A DNA stretch of 64,000 nucleotides from Azospirillum oleiclasticum (GCF_013423485.1 NZ_JABFFR010000010.1:35372-99371), one strand, 5' to 3'. Shown: positions 41,572-50,756, counted from the first letter of the stretch. Program-made: numbers and translations. The notes: generated by a model from the sequence alone, not told the origin.

Positions 41572-43206
41572 ATGTCCGCGGAATTGAGTCGCTTCCTGGG
41601 CTTTGCGTTCGCGAACGCCGACGTCCTGATCGAGGTCCGGGCCGGCGGAACCATCAGTTTTGCGACCGGTGCCGTTCAACATCTCCTGGGTGTGCGCGAG
41701 GCGGCGCTGATCGGGCAGCCGATCGAAATGGCGATCGCGCCCGGCGACCGTGGGCTCGTCCAGCGGCTGCTGCGGACGCTCGGCCCCAATTGCCGCCTCA
41801 CCCCACGCACGGTGACGCTGTCGGTGCAGAACCGGGCCGCCGTGCTGTCCGGCTACCGGCTGGGCTCCTCGCAATCGGTGCAGCTCACGCTGACCAAGGT
41901 GAACAGCCTCGCCACCAGCTCGCCCACCGCCGACCGCGACCAGCAGACCGGGCTGGTCCAGTCCGATGCCTTCCAGAACCAGCTGGCGGAGCGGTTCGGA
42001 CTCGACGGCGAGGTCGGCGCGCCCAAGCTGTCGCTGGTGAAGATCGCCGATTTCGGCGAGGTCCGCAGCCGCCTGAGCCAGGAGGCGATGGCGCGGCTGC
42101 TGGCCGAGATCGGCGCGCTGCTGCGCGTGCACGCCGCCGACGATTCCCTGGCGGCCCGGCTGGGCGAGGACCGGTTCGGGCTGGTCCACTCGGACGCCGT
42201 GGATGTCGGCGCGATCCGCAGCGAGATCCAGGCGACCGGCCGCGCCATCGACCCCGGCGCCCCGCCGCTGACGGTGCAGAACAGCACCATCGACCTGGCC
42301 AGCCCCGGCCTGTCGCGCGAGGACGCCGGGCGTGTCCTGCTGTTCACCGTGCGCCGCTTCGCCGAGGAGGAGCACACCAGCGAAATCTCCACCATGACCG
42401 ACGCCCTGCAGGTGCTGGTGGACCAGACCGTCAACCGCGTCGCCAAGCTGCGCTCCACCATCACCGGCCAGCGGCTCAGCCTGCAGTACCAGCCGATCGT
42501 CTCGATCGCCGACCGCAGCCTGCACCATTTCGAGGCGCTGGCCCGGTTCCCGGACGCCGCCGCCGGGCCGACCATCGCCTTTGCCGAAAGCGTGGGGCTG
42601 GTCCAGGACGTCGATCTGATGGTGGCGCAGAAAGCGATCGACGAGTTGCTGGCGCCATCCGCGAAGGAGGAGCTGAAGATCGCGGTGAACATGTCCGCCG
42701 CGTCGCTCGGCAGCGACATCTTCGTGGCGGCCTACCGCAAGCTGATCAACCGTTTCGCCTTCGTGGCCCCGCGCCTGCTGATCGAGGTGACGGAATCCTC
42801 CACCATCACCGACCTGGAGCGTGCCGCGCGCATCCTCAACGATTTCCGCAACGGCGGACAGGTGATCTGCCTGGACGATTTCGGCGCTGGTGCGGCGTCC
42901 TTCCCCTATCTCCAGGCGCTGCCGGTGGATTTCGTGAAGATCGACGGCAGCTACATCAAGCGCCTGGGGCAGAGCCGGCGCGACGATGCGATCCTGCGCG
43001 GCATGGTCGGGCTGTCCCGCGACATCGGCGTGAAGACCATCGCCGAGATGGTGGAGACGGTGGAGCAGGCCAACCAGATCATGGCGTTCGGCATCGATTT
43101 CGGCCAGGGCTACCTGTTCGGGCGGCCCGAGAACACGCCGTCCTACACCCCCGCCGGCCCGATCGGGGTCGGCAAGCGCAAGGGCGCACGGGAGACCTGG
43201 GGATGA
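41572..43206 (+). CDS. PAS / degenerate GGDEF / EAL protein (c-di-GMP phosphodiesterase)
   Basis: A 544-residue cytoplasmic protein. An N-terminal PAS-like segment (about 5-100) is followed by a GGDEF fold whose active motif has decayed to LGEDRFG (about 197-203). The C-terminal EAL domain looks active: FEALARF (about 320), NMSAAS, IEVTESS, CLDDFGAG (about 435), FVKIDGSYI, AEMVET and FGQGYLFG. It should therefore degrade cyclic di-GMP, with the dead GGDEF half perhaps binding GTP or regulating. Its stop overlaps the xerC start as ATGA, so it is inserted into the usual DUF484-xerC pair and coupled to xerC. Confidence 0.88.
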   Translation: MSAELSRFLGFAFANADVLIEVRAGGTISFATGAVQHLLGVREAALIGQPIEMAIAPGDRGLVQRLLRTLGPNCRLTPRTVTLSVQNRAAVLSGYRLGSSQSVQLTLTKVNSLATSSPTADRDQQTGLVQSDAFQNQLAERFGLDGEVGAPKLSLVKIADFGEVRSRLSQEAMARLLAEIGALLRVHAADDSLAARLGEDRFGLVHSDAVDVGAIRSEIQATGRAIDPGAPPLTVQNSTIDLASPGLSREDAGRVLLFTVRRFAEEEHTSEISTMTDALQVLVDQTVNRVAKLRSTITGQRLSLQYQPIVSIADRSLHHFEALARFPDAAAGPTIAFAESVGLVQDVDLMVAQKAIDELLAPSAKEELKIAVNMSAASLGSDIFVAAYRKLINRFAFVAPRLLIEVTESSTITDLERAARILNDFRNGGQVICLDDFGAGAASFPYLQALPVDFVKIDGSYIKRLGQSRRDDAILRGMVGLSRDIGVKTIAEMVETVEQANQIMAFGIDFGQGYLFGRPENTPSYTPAGPIGVGKRKGARETWG

Positions 43207-44207
43207 CCGGCGGGCCGGCGGCCAGCCCGGATGATGCTCCCGAGGACATTCCCGAGGATTCCGGCCGCCCGCTCGGCTTCTCCGCCCGCCCTGACCTGCA
43301 GGAGGCGGTGGCGCTGTGGCGGCGCTGGCTGGCGACGGAGAAGCGCGTCGCCGACCACACGCTGACCGCCTACACGGCCGACGTGGCGGCCTTCCTGACC
43401 TTCCTGACCGGCTATCACGGGCAGCCGCCCTCGATGAACACGCTGGGCGACTTGACGGCGATGGATTTCCGCGCCTGGCTGGCGGCACTGGCGCGCGATG
43501 GGCTGATCCCGGCCAGCCGCGCCCGCGCCTTGTCGGCGGTGCGCAACCTGTTCCGCTGGCTCGACCGCAGCGGCCGGCTGCACAACGCCGCCATCGGCAC
43601 CATCACCACGCCGCGCTCCAAGAAGCCGATGCCCCGCCCGCTGACCGTCGCCGACGCCGCGACCCTGCTGGAGGCGTCGGGGGCGGAGCCGGACGCGCCC
43701 TGGATCGGCGCCCGCGACCGCGCGCTCTTCACCCTGCTCTATGGCTGCGGCCTGCGCATCTCCGAGGCGCTGGGGCTGACGCGCGGGGAGGCGCCGCTGG
43801 GCGACCTGCTGCGCGTCACCGGCAAGGGGCGCAAGGAACGGCAGGTTCCGGTGCTGCCCGCCGTGAACGAGGCGGTGCGCGCCTATCTCGACGCCTGCCC
43901 CTACGCACCGGGGCCGGACGCGCCGCTGTTCGTCGGCGTGCGCGGCGGCCCCCTCAACCCGGCCATCGCCCAACGCCAGATGCAGCACCTGCGCCGGCTG
44001 ATGGGCCTGCCGGACAGCGCCACGCCGCACGCGCTGCGCCACAGCTTCGCCACCCACCTGCTGGCCGGCGGCGGGGACCTGCGCGCCATCCAGGACCTGC
44101 TGGGGCATGCGTCGCTGTCCACCACCCAGCGCTACACCGACGTGGAGACCGAGCATCTGATGGCCATCTACGCCAACGCCCACCCGCGGGCGCGGGCGAA
44201 GGAGTGA
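43203..44207 (+). CDS. xerC: Tyrosine recombinase XerC
   Basis: A 334-residue site-specific recombinase that resolves chromosome dimers at dif with XerD. The N-terminal SAM-like core-binding domain is at about 35-125. Catalytic residues are visible: Arg in CGLRISEALGL (about 183), Lys in TGKGRKERQVPV (about 208), His and Arg in HALRHSFATHLL (about 277-280), His in LGHASLSTTQRYT (about 301) with Tyr about 310. The priA-fsa-DUF484 context and DUF484 linkage point to XerC instead of XerD. The first 30 residues are a variable acidic tail. Confidence 0.92.
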   Translation: MTGGPAASPDDAPEDIPEDSGRPLGFSARPDLQEAVALWRRWLATEKRVADHTLTAYTADVAAFLTFLTGYHGQPPSMNTLGDLTAMDFRAWLAALARDGLIPASRARALSAVRNLFRWLDRSGRLHNAAIGTITTPRSKKPMPRPLTVADAATLLEASGAEPDAPWIGARDRALFTLLYGCGLRISEALGLTRGEAPLGDLLRVTGKGRKERQVPVLPAVNEAVRAYLDACPYAPGPDAPLFVGVRGGPLNPAIAQRQMQHLRRLMGLPDSATPHALRHSFATHLLAGGGDLRAIQDLLGHASLSTTQRYTDVETEHLMAIYANAHPRARAKE

Positions 44208-44267
44208 TCTTCGGCACGTCCCCCTGTTGAGCGGAGGTGCAACCACCTTCGGGCAAAGGGGCGCCGG

Positions 44268-44885
44268 ATGCGCATCACGTCAGTCGCGGCCTTCGCCGCC
44301 TTCGTCATCCTTCCCGCCGCATCATGGGCCGAGCAGCCGGTCGCCGATCCGGACACCGGTTGCCAGATCCGCGACCACTACCCCGATCCCGGCCGCGCCA
44401 TCCGCTGGACGGGCGCCTGCAAGGACGGGTTCGCCAACGGCTTCGGCGTTCTGCACTGGACGCAGGACGGACGGCCGGACGGGCATGTGGAAGGCACCTA
44501 CCTCGACGGACGGCTGGAGGGCCGGGCCCGCGTCGCCTGGACCGACGGCCGGCGCCTCGTCGGGAGCTTCGTCGGCGGCCTGATGAATGGCCAGGGCAGT
44601 TTCCGCTGGCCGGACGGACGGCGCTACGACGGCGACTGGAAGGACGACCGCCGCACCGGCCGCGGCACCCTGACCCTGCCCGACGGCAGCCGCTACGTGG
44701 GCGGTTTCCGGCGCAACCGACCCACCGGCGACGGGGTGTTCGTCACCGCCGACGGGCACCATGTCACGCCGCGCGTGGACGCGCGCGGGAACGTCAGCGC
44801 GGGCGCGCCCCTGCCCCGCCCGCCCGAGTCGGCGGCGCTGGCCACACCGCGGGGTGGCAGCTTCGAGGACTGGCTGCAGGACTGA
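44268..44885 (+). CDS. Exported MORN-repeat protein
   Basis: A 205-residue protein with a cleavable signal peptide (residues 1-21, ending ASWA). At least four MORN-type repeats follow, for example YLDGRLEGRARVAWTDGRR, FVGGLMNGQGSFRWPDGRRY and WKDDRRTGRGTLTLPDGSRY. The repeats form a beta-meander thought to bind lipids or proteins; no specific role can be given. It stands alone between xerC and a convergent dehydrogenase gene. Confidence 0.88.
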   Translation: MRITSVAAFAAFVILPAASWAEQPVADPDTGCQIRDHYPDPGRAIRWTGACKDGFANGFGVLHWTQDGRPDGHVEGTYLDGRLEGRARVAWTDGRRLVGSFVGGLMNGQGSFRWPDGRRYDGDWKDDRRTGRGTLTLPDGSRYVGGFRRNRPTGDGVFVTADGHHVTPRVDARGNVSAGAPLPRPPESAALATPRGGSFEDWLQD

Positions 44886-45003
44886 GGGGTGCGTCGTCGC
44901 ATCGGGCCCCCACCCCGGCCCTGCCCCATTTCCGACGGGGAGGGAGAGACAACCTGCTCCGGCGGAGTTGGGGAGGTCGCCCGCGAAGCGGTCGGGTGGG
45001 GGT
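44886..45003. repeat. Possible dispersed intergenic repeat
   Basis: This 118-base gap between convergent genes holds stacked short inverted repeats, including CTCCG-G-CGGAG and CCCC...CGGGG, in a composition unlike a coding region. Such gaps in GC-rich genomes are often members of dispersed palindromic repeat families. With one copy in view I cannot prove it. Confidence 0.25.
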
Positions 45004-45915
45004 TCAACGCGGGGACGTCTCGAACAGCCGGTACAGCGCCGCGTGGTCCAGCCCGCCGTCGCCGCGCCCGACCAGCGATTCGTAGAGTTCGCGGCCAAGC
45101 GACACCGCCGGCAGCGTGACGCCCAGTTCGGCGGCGAGCTGTTCGGCCTGACGCATGTCCTTGAGCTGCACCGTGGCCCGGGCGCCGGGCGTGAAGTCGC
45201 CGCTGACCATGCGCCCGCCGTGCAGCTCCAGGATGCGCGACTCGGCGAAGCCGCCGCGGATGGCGTCGCGCACCCGCGCCGGGTCGGCCCCGGCCGCGCG
45301 GGCGAGCGCCAGCGCCTCGGCGACCGCACCGATGGTCAGCCCGACGATCACCTGGTTGGCGGCCTTCGCCACCTGTCCGGTGCCGGTTCCGCCGACATGG
45401 GTGATCCGGGCGCCGAGCGCGCGGAACAGCGGCATGGCGCGCTCCACGTCGGCGTCCGCCCCGCCGGCCATGACGGTGAGAGTCCCGGCCTCCGCCGCCA
45501 CGGTGCCGCCGGAGACGGGGGCGTCCACCCAGGCGCACCCGGCCTCCGCCACGCGGACGGCGAGGCGGCGGGTGGCGGGAACCGCCGTGGTTCCCATGTC
45601 GATGACCAGAGCACCGGGGCGCAGCCCCTCCAGCAGCCCGCGCGGCCCCTCCACCACCGCCTCGACGGCGGCGGAGTCGGTCAGCATCAGGATGACGGTG
45701 TCGGTGCCGGCGGCGACGCCGGCCGGATCGGCGGCCGGCTCCATGCCCTCGTGCGCCAGCTCCTCCACCGGGCCGGGGCTGCGGCTGTGGACGACCAGCC
45801 CCGCCCCGGCGCGCGCGAGGTTGCGCGCCATCGGCCGGCCCATGAGGCCCAGACCGATGACGCCGACACGCCAGCCGGACAGATCCGGGCGGGCGTCCTC
45901 CGCCCCCGCGGTCAC
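45004..45915 (-). CDS. NAD(P)-dependent beta-hydroxyacid dehydrogenase (HIBADH family)
   Basis: A 303-residue oxidoreductase related to 3-hydroxyisobutyrate dehydrogenase and tartronate semialdehyde reductase. The Rossmann motif is VGVIGLGLMGRPMARNL near the N-terminus; the substrate loop DAPVSGGTVAAEAGTLTVM and the catalytic Lys in GQVAKAANQV are present. The start is GTG at 45915, overlapping the TerB-like stop as GTGA; the much longer open frame upstream is not used. Substrate cannot be decided. It forms a two-gene unit with the TerB-like gene. Confidence 0.9.
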   Translation of the reverse strand: MTAGAEDARPDLSGWRVGVIGLGLMGRPMARNLARAGAGLVVHSRSPGPVEELAHEGMEPAADPAGVAAGTDTVILMLTDSAAVEAVVEGPRGLLEGLRPGALVIDMGTTAVPATRRLAVRVAEAGCAWVDAPVSGGTVAAEAGTLTVMAGGADADVERAMPLFRALGARITHVGGTGTGQVAKAANQVIVGLTIGAVAEALALARAAGADPARVRDAIRGGFAESRILELHGGRMVSGDFTPGARATVQLKDMRQAEQLAAELGVTLPAVSLGRELYESLVGRGDGGLDHAALYRLFETSPR

Positions 45916-46319
45916 AGCCGCATGTGGCGCGCCCGCGCGCCGCGCTCGATGGCGGCGGCGCACAGCCGGTCCACCCCCAGCTTGTGGCGGATCATCTCCA
46001 GCAGACGCAATTCCTCCTGCGAGGCGGTGGCGTCGGCCGCCGCGATGTCGCAGGCGACGGCGTAGGCGGTCTCGTACAGCTTCTCCGGCAGGGCGTCGCG
46101 GATGGCGTCGAGGATGCGGTCGAGACCGTCGGCGTCGCCAAGCGCGCGATTGCAGTCGCGGGTGACGTCGGTCAGCGTCTCCACGTCGAATCCGTCGAAG
46201 ATCGGCAGGTAGCGGACATTCTCGCCGATCGTCTCCAGTTCCTTGTCGGTCATGTCGGCGTCGGCGGCCGAGACCAGGACCATCAGGTAGATCAGCGCGC
46301 TGTGGTGGTCGAGCATCAT
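45912..46319 (-). CDS. TerB-like helical protein
   Basis: A 135-residue all-helical protein with the TerB family pattern: ALIYLMVLVSAADADMTDKELETI near the start, with acidic metal-binding residues, and VACDIAAADATASQEELRLLEMI near the end. TerB-like domains occur in many soluble proteins with no link to tellurite. Tandem ATG codons start it at 46319. Confidence 0.8.
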   Translation of the reverse strand: MMLDHHSALIYLMVLVSAADADMTDKELETIGENVRYLPIFDGFDVETLTDVTRDCNRALGDADGLDRILDAIRDALPEKLYETAYAVACDIAAADATASQEELRLLEMIRHKLGVDRLCAAAIERGARARHMRL

Positions 46320-46443
46320 TCTTCCTCGCTCTGCGGGCGACGGGCAATCTCGGACGGCGGGCGGGGCGCGTCAAGGGTGCCATGCCCCGCATGCGGGATC
46401 CGCCCCCTCGACAGTGAACACGCGCTGACGTATTCCCGTCGCC

Positions 46444-47388
46444 ATGTCCACAGTCCTCAACGTCGCCCTGCCGGTCTTCGCCATCATCGCCGCCGGCATC
46501 CTCATGGGCCGGCTGAAGGTGCTGGGCCCCGCCTCGTCGGAGGCGCTGAACAAGTTCGTCTATTTCGTCGCACTGCCCGCCGTGCTGTTCCTCAGCACCG
46601 CGCGCACGCCGCTGGGCGAGATCCTGAACGGCCCCTTCCTGGGCGCCTTCCTGGGCGCGATGCTGCTGGTCTATTTCGGCGGCGCGCTGCTGGGCGGGCT
46701 GATCCACCGGGAGCGGGCGGCGGTGCGCTGCATGCAGGGGCTGACCGCCTCCTTCTCCAACACCGGTTACATGGGGATCCCGCTGTTCCTGGCCGCCTTC
46801 GGCGCCGACCGGCTGGCCCCGGCCATCCTCGCCACCATCGTGATGAGCGTGATCATGGTCGGCATCGCCGTGATCTGGCTGGAGTTCGCGCAGAGCAGCG
46901 GCGGGCTGGGCAAGGCGCTGGGCGATGTCGGCCGCGCGCTGATGCGCAACCCGCTGATCGTGGCGTCGGCGGCCGGCGTGCTGTGGTCGTTCACGCTGGG
47001 CGTGGGCACGGTGCCGCGGCCGGTGGTCACCTTCTGCGAACTGGTGGGCGGCTCGGCCGGTCCCTGCGCGCTGTTCGCCATCGGGCTGTTCATCGGCACC
47101 CGCCCCTTCCGCGCCGATGTGGGGGAGATCGGCTGGGTGGTGGCGCTGAAGCTGCTGGCGCAGCCGCTGCTGACCTGGGCGCTGATCGCCCATGTCTTCC
47201 CGCTCGACCCTTATTGGGCGGCGTCGGCGATCATCCTGGCGGCGCTGCCGACGGGTGGCCTGACCTTCGTGGTGGCCAGCCAGTACGGCGTCTATGTGGA
47301 GCGCACGTCCGCCGCGATCCTGGTGTCGACCATCCTCAGCACCGTCACCCTGTCGGCTCTTCTGGCGGTGTACGCGCCGGCGGTGTGA
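46444..47388 (+). CDS. AEC family transporter (auxin efflux carrier type)
   Basis: A 314-residue inner-membrane protein with ten predicted helices in two halves. The start MSTVLNVALPVFAIIAAGILMGR, the LNKFVYFVALPAVLF segment and the NTGYMGIPLFLAAFG motif with its helix-breaking Asn and Gly are characteristic. Members export malate, organic acids or other anions in bacteria. Its last 44 bases overlap the 3' end of the convergent GGDEF gene. Confidence 0.9.
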   Translation: MSTVLNVALPVFAIIAAGILMGRLKVLGPASSEALNKFVYFVALPAVLFLSTARTPLGEILNGPFLGAFLGAMLLVYFGGALLGGLIHRERAAVRCMQGLTASFSNTGYMGIPLFLAAFGADRLAPAILATIVMSVIMVGIAVIWLEFAQSSGGLGKALGDVGRALMRNPLIVASAAGVLWSFTLGVGTVPRPVVTFCELVGGSAGPCALFAIGLFIGTRPFRADVGEIGWVVALKLLAQPLLTWALIAHVFPLDPYWAASAIILAALPTGGLTFVVASQYGVYVERTSAAILVSTILSTVTLSALLAVYAPAV

Positions 47389-48403
47389 CCCGTCCCATCG
47401 CATACCGCTTGCGCTTCACGTGGTACATCGCGCGGTCGGCGACCTCGATCAGTGCGTCCATCTCGACGCCGTCCTCGGGGAACAGGGCGCCACCGACGCT
47501 GACGTGCAGGTCGAGGGGCTGGTCCTCGAACCGGAAGGGCTGGCGCACCTCCTCCACGATTCGCTCGGCGCTTCGGTGCACCGCCTGCCGGTCGGCGACG
47601 TCGGACAGCACCACGCCGAACTCGTCCCCGCCAAGCCGGGCGGCGGTATCCGCCTTGCGCAGAACGCGGCGGATGCGTCCGGCGGTCTCGCGGATGGCGG
47701 CGTCGCCGGCCCGGTGGCCGTGACGGTCGTTGATCGGCTTGAGCCCGTCCATGTCGAGGATGAGCACGCCGTGGCTGCCGCGGCGCCGCTCGGCGGAGGC
47801 GATGCTCTGGCGCAACCGGTCGCAGAACAGCGCGCGGTTGGCCAGCCCGGTCAGCGGGTCGTGGGTGGCGCGGTGGTAGAGCTCGTCCTTCTCCACACGG
47901 GCGGCCTGGTACATGGAGGCGGCGATCAGCTCGGACATCAGTTCGAGGATCCCCACATCCTGGTCGGTGAAGGCACCTTCGGCCGCCCACGCCACCTTCA
48001 GGACCCCGACCGGCGAGTCGTGGTGGCGCAGCGGGACCACGAGCATCGACCGCAGTCCGACCCGGCGGCAGGCATCACGGTCCACCCGCGGATCGGTCTC
48101 GGAATCCTCGCAGTGCAGGATGCGCCCGGTGTCGACGCACAGGCCGGACAGGCTCCCCTGCCGCGGCAGGCGCAGCCCGAGCTGCGCTTGCGCGATGCCC
48201 GAGGCGGCGCGGTAGACCATCTCGTCCCCCTCCGCCAGCTCGACGATGGCGCCGCCCGCCCCGGTGAGGTCCTTCACCCGGCCGGCCACCAGCGCCATCA
48301 CCGCGCCCAGGTCCGGCCCGAGCTTGGCGATCTCCGTCTGGGCCTCGATCACGTCGATGAGACGGTCGGGAGGGAGACCCCGATCCCTGAGTGTGGATGG
48401 CAT
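47345..48403 (-). CDS. GAF-GGDEF diguanylate cyclase
   Basis: A 352-residue cytoplasmic protein. The GAF sensor domain occupies about 25-175 (GSLSGLCVDTGRILHCEDSETDPRV, edges quoted, and SMLVVPLRHHDSPVGVLKVAW). The cyclase domain begins YHRATHDPLTGLANRALF and has the active motif LGGDEFG (about 255). The inhibitory site RxxD appears as RKAD five residues before it, so product feedback is likely. The ATG at 48403 has GAGGGG eight bases upstream. It may supply cyclic di-GMP to targets such as BcsA; that link is inferred. Confidence 0.92.
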   Translation of the reverse strand: MPSTLRDRGLPPDRLIDVIEAQTEIAKLGPDLGAVMALVAGRVKDLTGAGGAIVELAEGDEMVYRAASGIAQAQLGLRLPRQGSLSGLCVDTGRILHCEDSETDPRVDRDACRRVGLRSMLVVPLRHHDSPVGVLKVAWAAEGAFTDQDVGILELMSELIAASMYQAARVEKDELYHRATHDPLTGLANRALFCDRLRQSIASAERRRGSHGVLILDMDGLKPINDRHGHRAGDAAIRETAGRIRRVLRKADTAARLGGDEFGVVLSDVADRQAVHRSAERIVEEVRQPFRFEDQPLDLHVSVGGALFPEDGVEMDALIEVADRAMYHVKRKRYAMGRVTPPARTPPEEPTG

Positions 48404-48513
48404 GGCGCGCCCCTCGCGCAACTTACGAGAACAATACCCGTCATAACACGAGCGACAGCCGGAGTTGTCTCGGTGATTTCTAAAAATAGGACATAGCCGA
48501 TTGGTGATAAACG

Positions 48514-49818
48514 TCATCCCTCCACGCCATAAAGGGCCAGCGTGCGCATCATGTCCGGCGGGGTCAGCGGGTAATCGGTTCCCTGGCGCGCGTTCAGCAT
48601 GGAGCGCGGCGGTATGTTGGCGGCGCGGGCCTGGATCTGCATGGCCGCGCGCATCGACAGTCCGGCGCGCCAGGCGAGCGATGTCACCGCGCGGGCGTTG
48701 CGCGAGGCGATGATGCCGTCCACCGCCACCGGCGCCACCCCGGCGCGCAGCGCCAGCGCGGCGCGCACGAAGCCCATTTCCTCCCAGCTCAGCGCGTCGC
48801 CGATGGCGATCTCGTCGAGCAGGCCCATGCGGTGCAGGCGGACGGCACGGTGTTCCGGCCGCTCGTTGGGGTCGCGCTCCTCCACCCAATCGACACGGCG
48901 GCGGGTGGCGGTGACGATGTCCTCCACCGTCTCGTCGTCGAAATCGGGGCGGGAGCGCAGCGTCTCCAGCAGCGAGCGGTCGACGAAGCAGGCGAGCCGC
49001 AGCGCCAGCCGGCGCGGCAGGCCGGGGCGGCGGGCCAGCTTGCCCTGCCACTCCCGCCGCTCCACCGCGTGCTCCACCAGCCGCTCCAGCGTGGCGTCGG
49101 GGATGGCGGCCCCGCTGTTGTCCAGCAGGATGCCGGTGGCCTCGGGGTCGCCGGTGTCGGCGATGGCCGCCGACACCGCGCCCGACACCCGGTGCCGGCG
49201 GGCGATGGCGGACAGCGCCCAGCTCTCCCCGCGGGCGGCGATGACCGACAGCAGGTCGTTGTCGGTCAGGGTGGCGCAGTAGTGCAGCACCGGCTCCGCC
49301 ACGCTGCGCTCCACGTCGCGGGCCAGGGTGTTCACCACCTCCGGCGGGGCGCAGGCGATGTCCTTGATGGCGCTGGCAAGGGCGGCGCGCACCTTGGTCA
49401 CATGGTCGCGGGCGAGCTGCTCCAGCGCGCGGAGCGCCAGCGCCGTCACCTTGTCGCGGCCGGACGGCGGCAGCTCCGGCAGCAGGCGGCAGAGCCGGTC
49501 GGCCAGCAGCTCGCGCACCGCGTCGTCGTCCATCCCCGCCTTCTCGGAGGAGGACAGGATCTCCACCACCGGGTGGGTGCCGATGCCGCCGGGCTTCGGC
49601 CGGGGCGCCGGGCCGGGGGTCGGTTCCGGTGCCGGGCGGTCGTCGGCGAAGAGATAGTCCATCTGCTCCGCGGCGACCCCGTCCCCCTTGCGCGGGATGC
49701 GGCCGGGGCGCGGTGCCGGCTCGCGCCCGACGGCGGCGCGGCGCATGCCCGCGTCCGGCGCCAGGGCGCCGGGGGTGACCGGGGACCGCGGGGTTCGGGG
49801 CTGGGACCAGAGGCTCAT
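48514..49818 (-). CDS. DUF2336 protein
   Basis: A 434-residue cytoplasmic protein. After a Pro-rich, disordered N-terminus (1-80) the rest is helical repeat sequence typical of DUF2336, a family largely confined to alphaproteobacteria: EPVLHYCATLTDNDLLSVIAARGESWALSAIARR (edges quoted) and the C-terminal GLSMRAAMQIQ and YPLTPPDMMRTLALYG. Function is unknown; some relatives sit near regulatory genes. It follows the unrecognised 300-residue gene by 35 bases. Confidence 0.82.
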   Translation of the reverse strand: MSLWSQPRTPRSPVTPGALAPDAGMRRAAVGREPAPRPGRIPRKGDGVAAEQMDYLFADDRPAPEPTPGPAPRPKPGGIGTHPVVEILSSSEKAGMDDDAVRELLADRLCRLLPELPPSGRDKVTALALRALEQLARDHVTKVRAALASAIKDIACAPPEVVNTLARDVERSVAEPVLHYCATLTDNDLLSVIAARGESWALSAIARRHRVSGAVSAAIADTGDPEATGILLDNSGAAIPDATLERLVEHAVERREWQGKLARRPGLPRRLALRLACFVDRSLLETLRSRPDFDDETVEDIVTATRRRVDWVEERDPNERPEHRAVRLHRMGLLDEIAIGDALSWEEMGFVRAALALRAGVAPVAVDGIIASRNARAVTSLAWRAGLSMRAAMQIQARAANIPPRSMLNARQGTDYPLTPPDMMRTLALYGVEG

Positions 49819-49853
49819 GCGGCAGCCTTTCGGGCGGCGGGCGGGACGGCGGT

Positions 49854-50756
49854 TCAGTGCGGCGATACGCGCCGCGTCGGCACGAGGCGGGCGGACACGC
49901 CGGGCACCCGCGGCACGCCGCCGGCAGGCCGGCGCGACCCGCCAAGGCCCCGGACGGGGGTGGCGATCTCCTCGCGGTGACGGTCGAACTGGTCAAAGAC
50001 GCGCATCAGGTTGCCCGACGTCTCGTCGCCGTAGCGGGTGTCCATGCGGGCGCGCCCGATGCCGGTGCGCAGATCGTCGCGCAGATGGCCGAACAGCGAT
50101 TCGAACACGGTGACGAAATGATCGTCGGTGAAGGCGAAGCGGCGCTCCCGCAGCGTCTCCACCATGCGGCGCATGAAGCTCTGGCGCTGGAAGGAGAACT
50201 GCTTGAAGCGCAGCATGACGCGCACGAACACCGCGTCCACCACCATGGGCAGCGCCTCGTCGCGATCGATGCCGGCCCACACCTCCTCGTCGCCGACGTC
50301 GCCCAGCTTCTGGAAGACGGTGGCGGCGTCGGCGTTCATCGCCTCCCACTCGCGGTCGTAGAAGAGGGCGGACAGGTTGGCCTGGAGCCCCGGTGCCACG
50401 ACCCGTGGAAAGGTCGCCCCGGTCAGCGGATCGGTGCTTTCCGGCACACCGCGGACGACGCTGGAGAACAGCAGGCGGGTGACGAAATCCTTGCGGCGCC
50501 CGTCCGGCTGGAACATCGCCATGCGCACCCTGGGAGTGATGGGATCCTCCAGGCAGGCGCGGCAGTTGCCGGCGAACAGCGGCATCACCGTGGACCCATG
50601 CTCCACGATCAGCCCGACGGCACGGTCCAGATCCTCGCGCCCGATGGTTCCCCTCGTCTCGAACTGCGGCGCCAGCGCCTGTTGGAGCGTTCGCAGCAGC
50701 ATTTCCGCGGTGCGGTGGTGCCGCGCGAAGGGTGCCATCGTTTCCTGCTCGTCCAT
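49854..50756 (-). CDS. Unrecognised 300-aa protein upstream of the DUF2336 gene
   Basis: I do not recognise this protein. It is soluble and helical, with a conserved-looking centre (FKQFSFQRQSFMRRMVETLRERRFAFTDDHFVTVFESLFGHL, edges quoted) and a Cys pair in NCRACLED. The C-terminal 40 residues are basic and Gly/Pro-rich. The ATG at 50756 has GAAGGGGACGG upstream. It forms a two-gene unit with the DUF2336 gene, and a candidate small RNA lies 145 bases before it on the same strand. Confidence 0.7.
   Translation of the reverse strand: MDEQETMAPFARHHRTAEMLLRTLQQALAPQFETRGTIGREDLDRAVGLIVEHGSTVMPLFAGNCRACLEDPITPRVRMAMFQPDGRRKDFVTRLLFSSVVRGVPESTDPLTGATFPRVVAPGLQANLSALFYDREWEAMNADAATVFQKLGDVGDEEVWAGIDRDEALPMVVDAVFVRVMLRFKQFSFQRQSFMRRMVETLRERRFAFTDDHFVTVFESLFGHLRDDLRTGIGRARMDTRYGDETSGNLMRVFDQFDRHREEIATPVRGLGGSRRPAGGVPRVPGVSARLVPTRRVSPH

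Noticed and set aside
45916..47403. N-terminal extension of the HIBADH-family gene to 799 residues
   Set aside because: The extension runs antisense to the AEC transporter and across the TerB-like gene in another frame. The GTG at 45915 fits the family N-terminus.
48404..49996. N-terminal extension of the GGDEF gene to 883 residues
   Set aside because: It overlaps the DUF2336 gene in another frame; the ATG at 48403 has a good ribosome-binding site and a sensible start.
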